A DNA stretch of 9,069 bases from an uncultured Lachnospiraceae bacterium. Lineage in GTDB: Bacteria; Bacillota; Clostridia; Lachnospirales; Lachnospiraceae. This document shows positions 1-4,740 of the stretch, in pieces. Both the position numbers and the translations under genes were made by a program. The stretch spans positions 1-9,069 of the forward strand of contig CANQYH010000116.1 of NCBI GenBank assembly GCA_947628025.1, given 5' to 3'. The notes under the pieces were generated by a model that worked only from the letters and a program-made list of their open reading frames with translations, was not told where the DNA came from and did no database searches. Position 1 is the stretch's first letter. Every line of letters starts with the position of its first letter.

Positions 1-1
1 G

Positions 2-232
2 GCGAAGAAAAACAGAGAATGGAGGAGCGAGTATATGACGTTATTGATGCGTGATCAGGAAAATATTGAAAAAGGGAAAGCGCAAGGGTTAGAGCAGGGG
101 AAAGTCTACGGTGCTGTTTCCGTTTATCGGGATATGGGGCTGTCTGACGAAGAGATTTTGAAGCGAATTCAGGAGAAATACCATTTGACGAAAGAGACAG
201 CGGAAAGTTATCTGCTGGTCGAAATGGTGTAA
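2..232 (+). CDS. Rpn/PD-(D/E)XK nuclease-family transposase, 3' end only (partial)
   Basis: The reading frame is open from the first bases of the window through the in-frame ATG at 35 to a TAA at 230-232, so this is the tail of a longer gene that begins outside the window. The visible residues start AKKNREWRSEYMTLLMRDQE and continue into a Lys/Glu/Gln-rich stretch (KGKAQGLEQGK) and a short helical end with DMGLSDEEILKRIQEKY. This is the usual C-terminal layout of Rpn-family proteins: the PD-(D/E)XK catalytic core lies upstream, then an EWR-x-EYM segment, a charged coiled linker and a small helical tail. Rpn proteins are DNA nucleases linked to RecA-independent recombination. The catalytic part is not visible here, so activity cannot be judged. 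A DUF2442 gene follows after 23 bp on the same strand and may be cotranscribed. Confidence 0.75.
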   Translation, partial: AKKNREWRSEYMTLLMRDQENIEKGKAQGLEQGKVYGAVSVYRDMGLSDEEILKRIQEKYHLTKETAESYLLVEMV

Positions 233-255
233 TTGCATTTGAAGTGTGAGAAGAG

Positions 256-507
256 ATGTTTTACAGAGTTCAGAGCGTAGAGCCGAAAGAAAATTTTATT
301 TTATCTGTGCTGTTTACAGATGGAATAAAAATCGAATATGACGTGAAACCGTTGTTTTCAAAGTGGGATATATATAATGATTTAAAAATGATTAGGGGCT
401 TGTTTCAGCAGGTGAAAGTTGATGCAGGTGGTTTTGGCATTAGCTGGAATGATGAAATAGATTTAGTAAGTGAAGAATTAAGGATAAATGGAAAGATACA
501 GAAATAA
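256..507 (+). CDS. DUF2442 domain-containing small protein
   Basis: This 83-residue protein has the DUF2442 pattern: an opening MFYRVQSVEP, two beta strands around a short turn (FILSVLFTDGIKIEYDVKPLF), then a helix-loop (FQQVKVDAGGFGISWNDEIDL) carrying the family's hallmark G-x-SW-x-x-x-IDL motif. Its length matches the family, which is usually about 80 residues. DUF2442 proteins have no settled biochemical role. They often sit beside DUF4160 genes or in toxin-antitoxin-like and mobile neighbourhoods. Here it lies 23 bp behind the Rpn tail with only a weak AAGAG-type ribosome site before ATG 256, which suggests coupling to the upstream gene. The sequence directly downstream is a second, broken Rpn copy. 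The family call is good; function is unknown. Confidence 0.75.
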   Translation: MFYRVQSVEPKENFILSVLFTDGIKIEYDVKPLFSKWDIYNDLKMIRGLFQQVKVDAGGFGISWNDEIDLVSEELRINGKIQK

Positions 508-526
508 TGTCCTTGCAGACACATAA

Positions 527-682
527 TGGAACTGTTGTTTGCGCCGCAGGGAGATCAATAAGGGGCAGCCCTGCAAAAAGCTGAAAGCGTTTTTGGACTA
601 TGTAGCAGGGAAAGAATCAGACGATGCTTTTGTAAAGAAGTTCAAGATGGCGGTTGATAAGACGAAGAAAAACAGAGAATGA
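527..682 (+). pseudogene. Truncated second copy of an Rpn-family nuclease gene
   Basis: Between 527 and the TGA at 680-682 there is an open frame without a usable start codon. From 548 it reads REINKGQPCKKLKAFLDYVA and then GKESDDAFVKKFKMAVDKTKKNRE. This matches the middle part of Rpn-family proteins, just before the EWR-x-EYM motif. The last 19 bases before the stop (662-680) repeat bases 2-20 of the window except at one position or none. The first copy continues into WRSEYM there, but this copy ends and runs straight into the hairpin repeat at 684. It therefore lacks both its N-terminal catalytic part and its C-terminal tail, and is probably the product of a duplication or deletion. Confidence 0.65.
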
Positions 683-683
683 C

Positions 684-765
684 AAAGTATGAGGATCGCC
701 CATGTCTAACGGGTGGTCCTCATACTGCGTTCAAACGAAAAGAAAAACAATGAAAAAGGAAAAGA
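684..765 (+). repeat. Hairpin-bearing intergenic repeat, copy A
   Basis: This is one of two near-identical copies in the window (the other is at 4588-4670). The core 687-725 folds into a 15-bp stem with a 9-base loop: GTATGAGGATCGCCC pairs with GGGTGGTCCTCATAC. It is followed by a conserved unpaired tail, TGCGTTCAAACG, and a purine-rich stretch. Copy A has a G.T pair in the stem where copy B has A-T, and the loops differ by one base, so the paired structure is kept while the sequence drifts. No T-tract follows on the plus strand. On the minus strand the stem is followed by TTTGTC, so it could also help end transcription of the GTPase operon. The element begins within a few bases of the broken end of the Rpn copy. 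Confidence 0.7.
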
Positions 766-788
766 GAGGTAAACAGTACATGATTGGA

Positions 789-1922
789 TTATCTTTTTTT
801 CTTTAATTCTTCTTTAAATAAGGCTATCATCTGATCCTTACCTTTTTTAGTACCAAGATCATCAATACTCATTTCTCCATTAAATACTAAGGTCATGATT
901 CCGATGTACGCCTCACCAAGAGCCGCTGTTAATACTCCGGCTGTTGCAGCAGAAATTGCGCCTCCGACCACAGTTCCGGCGCCTGGAATAAGCTTTACTA
1001 AATTAGACACAACGGTCTTTCCTAATAGTGTCGCGCCCCCAGCGCCCAAAGTTGATGACAAAAATGCGGTAAGGATGCTTTTATTAACATCAAAGCCAAA
1101 TATGACGGTAATTGAAGCAATCATTGTGATCTGTGTTGGAACAAGTGCAAAACAGTCTGAAAATGGTATCGGTGCAGCGCCCTCACCGGTTGCTGCTAAA
1201 GTTGCTGTCGCTATTGCTGCCTGAGCCCTTTTCTTTTTCTCAGCCAGACTTGCTATCTGAACATTTTGCAAAGTGTCCATCAACTCGTCTGGCAATGCTT
1301 CCCCCATCACACGAATCAATACATCAAGCCCATAGGCTTTTGCAACATAATCATCGTTAATCTCGTAATCCTCTGCTAATACAGGAACGACTTGAATTAC
1401 ATCTAAATTTTCATCAAGAATCATCTTTTTCATTGCATCCGCATTTTTCTTAGAGAAAGCTTGCGTTAATACAACAATTATTGGGACTTGGGTTATTTGG
1501 TTTTCCCTTGAAAGTTCCTTTAACCACTCTATTTCTTCTGGCTCTATACGATTCGAGGCTGTGTTAATGCAATACCAAATGCAGTGGATTGCTTTGTTGA
1601 TATCTTTGGTGGCGAATCCCTCGCTGATAGTTTTCACGACTTCCTGCTTTACTTGCTGTTGCACTTCTTTTCCAAGCTCAAAACCTCGTGTGTCGTATAT
1701 TGCGAGTGGAATTCCCTTCTTGGAGAGCTTTCTCATGTGATCTGTTACCGGCTTTCCTATGCCGGTTTCGGCAAGTTTATCACGGAACACAGAATTGATA
1801 AGAGTGCTTTTGCCCACTCCGGTTTTACCAGCAACTATGATATTTAAGGTGTTCAGATTTTTTATCTTCTCGGCTATTGCGTCTATAGCTTCTTGTGCTG
1901 CCGTATTTGTATCAATAGTCAT
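789..1922 (-). CDS. P-loop GTPase with hydrophobic DUF697-like C-terminal region
   Basis: This 377-residue protein has a clear TRAFAC-type G domain: G1/Walker A GKTGVGKST at residues 32-40, a candidate G2 threonine at T60, and G3 DTRG at 77-80. A family-typical segment HCIWYCINTASNRIEPEE lies around 113-130. The G4 position (IIVVLTQAF, 148-156) has TQ in place of the usual (N/T)KxD. Residues about 250-355 are rich in Gly, Ala, Val and Leu with several hydrophobic stretches (for example around LIPGAGTVVGGAISAATAGV). They resemble the DUF697 region of YcjF-like and related GTPases, which may insert into or sit on membranes. Start ATG 1922 is preceded by GGAGGA, which lies in the last codons of the upstream small gene, four bases away, so translation is probably coupled. 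Substrate and role are unknown. Confidence 0.8.
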   Translation of the reverse strand: MTIDTNTAAQEAIDAIAEKIKNLNTLNIIVAGKTGVGKSTLINSVFRDKLAETGIGKPVTDHMRKLSKKGIPLAIYDTRGFELGKEVQQQVKQEVVKTISEGFATKDINKAIHCIWYCINTASNRIEPEEIEWLKELSRENQITQVPIIVVLTQAFSKKNADAMKKMILDENLDVIQVVPVLAEDYEINDDYVAKAYGLDVLIRVMGEALPDELMDTLQNVQIASLAEKKKRAQAAIATATLAATGEGAAPIPFSDCFALVPTQITMIASITVIFGFDVNKSILTAFLSSTLGAGGATLLGKTVVSNLVKLIPGAGTVVGGAISAATAGVLTAALGEAYIGIMTLVFNGEMSIDDLGTKKGKDQMIALFKEELKKKR

Positions 1923-1926
1923 ATGT

Positions 1927-2118
1927 TTATTCCTCCGCCGATTTATCTTTCTTTACTATTTCAGGCTCCATATTTTCGTAATCGATCTCATCCTTTTTTA
2001 ATGAATGCTTGTAGAGCTTGTTTCCTAATTTCTTCATAAGTGGTGGCATTACCAAGAGACCTACGACCGTTACTGCTGCAGTTTTGACTATCCAATAAAC
2101 TTTCTTTTTGGTATTCAT
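1927..2118 (-). CDS. Small single-pass membrane protein, partner of the GTPase
   Basis: This 63-residue protein begins MNTKKKVYWIVK. It has one hydrophobic segment at about residues 8-27 (containing AAVTVVGLLVMPPLM), then a basic stretch (KKLGNKLYKHSLKK) and a highly charged acidic/basic tail ending KKDKSAEE. The positive N-terminus and single helix fit a small inner-membrane protein; orientation is not certain. The start ATG is supported by AAAGGAGG at 2126-2133 on the minus strand, seven bases upstream. Its stop codon sits four bases before the GTPase start and its 3' codons supply the GTPase ribosome site, so the two form a tight operon. I do not recognise a named family. A membrane anchor or regulator for the GTPase is an inference from position only. 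Confidence 0.75.
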   Translation of the reverse strand: MNTKKKVYWIVKTAAVTVVGLLVMPPLMKKLGNKLYKHSLKKDEIDYENMEPEIVKKDKSAEE

Positions 2119-2156
2119 GTCATTTCCTCCTTTGTTACCAGCATGATCTTGACGTT

Positions 2157-2186
2157 ATGATAAGACTTAATCCACAAATTCATCAA
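2157..2186 (-). promoter_or_regulatory. Candidate sigma-A promoter of the GTPase operon
   Basis: On the minus strand a -35-like TTGATG (2186-2181) and a -10-like TATCAT (2162-2157) are separated by 18 bp. They lie about 40 bp upstream of the small membrane-protein start. The -10 overlaps one copy of an ACGTTATG motif that recurs in this intergenic region. This is motif reading only. Confidence 0.4.
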
Positions 2187-2579
2187 AAATCTACACATTA
2201 CTATACCATATAGAGTGATAAATTTCCATAGCGACATTACGATTTTTAGCATTTTTGGGACAAAAAGCAATATATAGCGCATAAATCATCAGGGTGAGAT
2301 CTGCTCATAACTTGCTCATATAATAAATCTTCCTTTATTTTAATTCCGTATCTTAACTTGATTGACGTTATGTCATGTATTTATGTTATATTGAGAAGTA
2401 CTCCTCGTAATACACGTTATGCCTATCTAATGCAAATAGTGGTTTTAAGAGTGATTAGTAGTCGATCGACAAAATTCAAGATTGGTTGAACCCGATAGAT
2501 GATCTTATGTTGGCAGAGAGTATAATGTTGGATGCTTGGCTGAGATTAACTTTTAAGTTCCAAAATATTGTAAAAATGA
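2187..2579. other. Divergent intergenic region, no convincing gene
   Basis: This AT-rich stretch separates the minus-strand GTPase operon from the plus-strand secreted-protein gene. I see no well-supported gene in it. It contains a short inverted repeat, TTTTTG-GGA-CAAAAA near 2255-2270, and two direct GCTCATA copies at 2303-2309 and 2314-2320. The second copy runs into a perfect TATAAT (2319-2324) that has no good -35. A second plus-strand candidate promoter has TTGACG (2362-2367), a 19-bp spacer and an extended TGT-TATATT -10 (2384-2392). The octamer ACGTTATG occurs at 2152-2159, 2365-2372 and 2414-2421. An open frame from 2462 (starting SIDKIQDWLN) runs into the next gene but lacks an ATG and a ribosome site. 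Confidence 0.45.
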
Positions 2580-2607
2580 TTGACAAACACTTATGGGGGG
2601 GTAAGAT
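2580..2607 (+). promoter_or_regulatory. Promoter of the YD-repeat secreted protein, with a G7 tract in the spacer
   Basis: A perfect -35 TTGACA (2580-2585) is followed after 16 bp by TAAGAT (2602-2607). The last seven bases of the spacer, 2595-2601, are all G. The predicted start of transcription near 2614 leaves a leader of roughly 40 bases before the coding start. A one-base gain in the G tract would set the spacer to the optimal 17 bp. This is a promoter call from motifs; the switching idea is treated as a finding. Confidence 0.6.
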
Positions 2608-2657
2608 AAAACCATCAAAATACGCAGAAAATTTTGCAGAGAGAAAGGATGGAAGCA

Positions 2658-3869
2658 GTGAAAAAACGATTTTTGATTTCAGTTGTACTGACGGCAGCTA
2701 TGGCCCTGTCTGTAAGTGCGTCAGCGTTTGCGGGCCAGTGGAAAGAGGACGGAAAAGGCTGGTGGTGGCAGGAAGATGACGGTTCTTACCCTGTCAGTTG
2801 CTGGAAGTGGATCGATGGTGACGGGGACGGAGTGGCGGAGAGCTATTGTTTTGATGCCAATGGCTATATGTACGCTGGTACGACGACGCCGGACGGGTAT
2901 ACGGTGAACAAGGATGGGGCGTGGGTAGAGAACGGAGTGGTACAGACGAAGATTATGGCGGCACAGACGTCTGATGAGAGCGCGGCGGCAGAGAAACGGC
3001 TGGTGAAAGAAACATATTATGAATCGGATGGCAGCGTGAGTTCTTGGACTGAATGCGAATATGATGCGTCCGGTAATTATGCAAAATGGACGAGTTATAA
3101 TGCGGATGGTCGCGTGAAGTATTGGAATGAATACGAATATGACGCGTCCGGAAAAACTACAAGAGATTCATCATATAGTCCGGATGGCAGCGGCTCTTGG
3201 CATAAATATGAATATGATGCTGCCGGAAACCTTATTAAACAAATATCTAGTGATAGCTTGGATGGTAGTGTGAGTTATTGGTGGTATGAATGCGAATATG
3301 ACGCGTCTGGCAACAATATAAAAGTGATAGACTATAATGCGGATGGTAGTGTGAGTTCTTGGACTGAATACAAATATGATGCTGCCGGGAACTATACGAA
3401 AATAGCGAGCTATAATCCAGACGGCAGCGTGAGTGGATGGACTGATTACGAATACGACGCGTCCGGTAACCTGATAAAAGAGCTGAGTTATAATTCAGAT
3501 GGTAGCGTGAATTTTTGGAGTGAATACGAATATGATGCATCTGGGAACAATACAAAAATGAAAGGTGGCTATAGTTCGTATGGCAATGTGAGTTATTGGC
3601 ATGAATACGAATATGATGCCTCCGGAAACAATACAAAATATATAAATTATAATCCAGATGGCAGTGTGGGTTCCTGGCGTGAATACAAATATGACGCTTC
3701 CGGGAACAATACGAAAGAAACAAATTATAATTCAGATGGCGGCAGGGGTTCCTGGATTGAACATGAATACGACGCATCTGGGAACCTGATCAAAACAGCT
3801 TGGTATGACTCAGACGGCAGCATTAGTTCCTGTGTCGTATACGAATACGCCGCTGTATCCGCACAATAA
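2658..3869 (+). CDS. Secreted protein with Trp-rich cell-wall-binding-like module and YD/RHS-like repeats
   Basis: I chose GTG 2658 because AAAGGA lies seven bases upstream and the product then begins with a textbook signal peptide: KKR, a hydrophobic core (FLISVVLTAAMALSV), and ASAFA before GQW, giving cleavage near residue 25. ATG 2649 (nine bases earlier) and TTG 2634 are alternatives in frame. Residues about 27-97 carry Trp/Gly/Asp-rich units (WKEDGKGWWWQEDDGSYPV, then WKWIDGDGDG) that resemble choline-binding-type cell-wall repeats common in Lachnospiraceae exoproteins. From about residue 115 to the end there are ten units of 25-28 residues, mostly 26, each with EYDASGN, a variable part, then Y-N-x-DGSVSSW-x-EY. 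These resemble RHS/YD repeats. There is no sortase motif or C-terminal membrane anchor, so retention would be non-covalent or the protein is released. Terminator 3938-3983 follows. Confidence 0.8.
   Translation: MKKRFLISVVLTAAMALSVSASAFAGQWKEDGKGWWWQEDDGSYPVSCWKWIDGDGDGVAESYCFDANGYMYAGTTTPDGYTVNKDGAWVENGVVQTKIMAAQTSDESAAAEKRLVKETYYESDGSVSSWTECEYDASGNYAKWTSYNADGRVKYWNEYEYDASGKTTRDSSYSPDGSGSWHKYEYDAAGNLIKQISSDSLDGSVSYWWYECEYDASGNNIKVIDYNADGSVSSWTEYKYDAAGNYTKIASYNPDGSVSGWTDYEYDASGNLIKELSYNSDGSVNFWSEYEYDASGNNTKMKGGYSSYGNVSYWHEYEYDASGNNTKYINYNPDGSVGSWREYKYDASGNNTKETNYNSDGGRGSWIEHEYDASGNLIKTAWYDSDGSISSCVVYEYAAVSAQ
3006..3862 (+). repeat. In-frame tandem repeats of about 78 bp inside the secreted-protein gene
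   Basis: Ten copies of a unit encoding Y/E-YDASGN...DGSVSxWxEY lie head to tail, preceded by a half unit at the left end and followed by a degenerate EYAAVSAQ ending. Unit lengths in residues are about 26, 25, 28, 26, 26, 26, 27, 26, 26 and 26, so the period is close to 78 bp. DNA similarity is strongest around the block encoding GAATATGATGCGTCCGG. Differences cluster at the variable centre after GN. All length changes keep frame. Confidence 0.8.
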
Positions 3870-3937
3870 CCGGCTTTTCTGAATCTTCGCATCGAAGCGT
3901 CCCGTCAGAGACAGTATGAGAAGAAAAAAACAGCGCG

Positions 3938-3983
3938 AATCCCCGCAGTAAATTCCATCGTGAAACTTATTGCGGGGATTTTT
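3938..3983 (+). terminator. Rho-independent terminator of the secreted-protein gene
   Basis: The arms AATCCCCGCAGTAA (3938-3951) and TTATTGCGGGGATT (3967-3980) form a 14-bp stem with one G.T pair and a 15-base loop. The right arm runs into TTTTT (3979-3983). It lies about 70 bp after the stop codon at 3867-3869. Confidence 0.85.
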
Positions 3984-4037
3984 GATTGGTAAAGAAATGT
4001 GATTTTGTGGCGTAAAGAAGAGGACTGTAAATAAAAT

Positions 4038-4069
4038 GGCTCTAGGTGTAGATCCTGGAGTCGTTTTTT
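4038..4069 (+). terminator. Second rho-independent terminator-like hairpin
   Basis: GGCTCTAGG (4038-4046) and CCTGGAGTC (4054-4062) pair over nine positions with two G.T pairs and a seven-base loop, followed by G and TTTTTT (4064-4069). An AAAA stretch at 4033-4036 on the left would also let it act weakly on the minus strand. There is no gene between this and the terminator about 55 bp upstream, so it is either a backup or the remnant of a lost gene or insertion element. Confidence 0.6.
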
Positions 4070-4135
4070 ATTAAACAAATTGTGTTTAAAATGTTCTTTT
4101 CCTCTTTTTCCTACTAATGACCTTATTATATATAA

Positions 4136-4375
4136 GGCTTTCTAAATTATCCATCAACTTTAACATATAAAGAATTAATACAATATGGGAATTGGTCTTG
4201 TAGCGCCTTTGTGGATGATTTAAGAGATAAAAGTTTCTGGGAAGATGTATGCAACTATGTAATACTTAAAGTAGATAAATTGTTTCGTGACCATTCATTA
4301 TTATTAAAACAATTTATATATGGCAGGCAAGTTCATCAAATAGAAACTATACCTGTCTTTTATGGATTTAAATAA
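4136..4375 (+). pseudogene. AT-rich open frame without a start, probable gene remnant
   Basis: An uninterrupted frame of 79 codons runs from just after a TAA at 4133-4135 to TAA 4373-4375. The residues look protein-like rather than random: GFLNYPSTLTYKELIQYG, then SAFVDDLRDKSFWEDV, NYVILKVDKLFRDHSLLL and a final IETIPVFYGFK. There is no ATG in frame and no ribosome site; the only plausible alternative start is a GTG near 4211 that would leave about 54 residues. The base composition is much more AT-rich than the metal and glnA genes to the right. I do not recognise the family. The simplest reading is the 3' end of a gene whose front was lost, but a chance open frame in AT-rich DNA cannot be excluded. 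Confidence 0.35.
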
Positions 4376-4428
4376 TTGTTGGTACGAATTATATTTAAAA
4401 AAGAAGTATGCATTTTTTATGTGTGTGC

Positions 4429-4557
4429 AGGGGGTGGAGAGAAATGGAGAAAAGGGGAGGGAGATGGAGAGAATGGGAGGAATGGGAGGGAAATATGGGG
4501 ATTTCAAAGGGATGAAAATGGGAATGAAAAAATGAGGATGAAATGAAGTGGGATTGA
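4429..4557 (+). repeat. Purine-only, G-rich low-complexity tract
   Basis: For about 125 bases the plus strand is almost entirely A and G, with scattered T and a single C. It is built from drifting units such as TGGAGAGAA, ATGGGAGG and GATGAAAATGGG. Runs of three or more G occur many times; around 4455-4491 GGGGAGGG, GGG, GGG and GGG fall close enough to form a G-quadruplex. The opposite strand gives a proline/serine/phenylalanine-rich open frame that is an artefact of this bias. It lies directly left of the CRISPR-like repeat. Confidence 0.6.
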
Positions 4558-4590
4558 GTCGCTCCCCGCGAGGGGAACAAAAATTGAAAA
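4558..4590 (+). other. Single sequence resembling a degenerate type I-C CRISPR repeat
   Basis: The 33 bases begin GTCGCTCCCCGCGAGGGGA and end ATTGAAAA. From memory of the family, type I-C repeats commonly have the form GTCGCTCCCC-xx-xx-GGGGAGCG followed by TGGATTGAAAT and have 32-33 bases. Here the hairpin half is intact (TCCCC-GCGA-GGGGA) and the 3' ATTGAAA is kept, while the bases between them (ACAAAA instead of GCGTGG) have drifted. Only one copy is seen and no cas gene is in the window, so this is at most a fossil terminal repeat. A chance GC hairpin is the alternative. Confidence 0.35.
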
Positions 4591-4670
4591 GTATGAGGAT
4601 CACCCATATCTAACGGGTGGTCCTCATACTGCGTTCAAACGAAAAGAAAAACGAATGGAAAGGGAAAAGA
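4588..4670 (+). repeat. Hairpin-bearing intergenic repeat, copy B
   Basis: This is the second copy of the element at 684-765. The 15-bp stem 4591-4605 / 4615-4629 (GTATGAGGATCACCC with GGGTGGTCCTCATAC) and loop ATATCTAAC differ from copy A at two positions, one of which changes a G.T pair to A-T. The tail TGCGTTCAAACG plus the A/G-rich stretch is also shared, with one inserted base. On the minus strand the stem is followed by TTTTCAATTTTTG, which could terminate transcription coming from the right. The element ends about 17 bp before the -35 of the metal-efflux operon. Confidence 0.7.
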
Positions 4671-4686
4671 AATCCTTAAAAGGCTA

Positions 4687-4714
4687 TTGACAAACAGAAA
4701 ATACGTGATAATAT
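4687..4714 (+). promoter_or_regulatory. Promoter of the metal-efflux operon
   Basis: A perfect -35 TTGACA (4687-4692), a 16-bp spacer and TAATAT (4709-4714) are reinforced by an extended -10 TG at 4706-4707. The predicted start of transcription near 4721 falls inside the palindromic operator that follows, so bound repressor would block initiation. Confidence 0.75.
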
Positions 4715-4718
4715 AAAC

Positions 4719-4738
4719 ATATGAATAGTTGTTCATAT
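4719..4738 (+). promoter_or_regulatory. ArsR/SmtB-family operator
   Basis: ATATGAATAG-TTGTTCATAT is an inverted repeat with 8 of 10 matching pairs, and TGAA...TTCA forms its core. This matches the known 12-2-12 type sites of SmtB, CadC and related metal sensors (TGAA-n6-TTCA). It overlaps the predicted transcription start of the operon encoding an ArsR-family protein 105 bp downstream, consistent with autorepression relieved by metal. Confidence 0.75.
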
Positions 4739-4740
4739 AT

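Noticed and set aside
687..725. Simple rho-independent terminator for the upstream genes
   Set aside because: The stem is followed by TGCGTTCAAAC rather than a T-run on the plus strand, and the conserved loop and tail shared with copy B point to a repeat element instead.
895..1360. Plus-strand frames inside the GTPase gene
   Set aside because: Antisense to the Ala/Gly-rich region of a gene with clear G1 and G3 motifs; no ribosome sites.
2462..2779. Plus-strand open frame beginning SIDKIQDWLN and running into the secreted-protein gene
   Set aside because: It has only a TTG start with no ribosome site, contains the promoter of the next gene, and overlaps its signal peptide in another frame. 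The first 40 residues look protein-like and might be a remnant, but I cannot support a gene.
3247..3777. Minus-strand frame of 176 codons rich in His, Tyr, Ser and Arg
   Set aside because: It is the antisense shadow of the tandem repeats; its periodicity mirrors the repeat unit and it has no ribosome site.
4304..4607. Two minus-strand frames rich in Pro, Phe, Ser and His
   Set aside because: They come from the complement of the purine tract (TCC/CAT/TTC codons) and are low complexity.
4400..4670. A true CRISPR array
   Set aside because: Only one repeat-like unit is present; there are no regularly spaced copies and no cas genes in the window.
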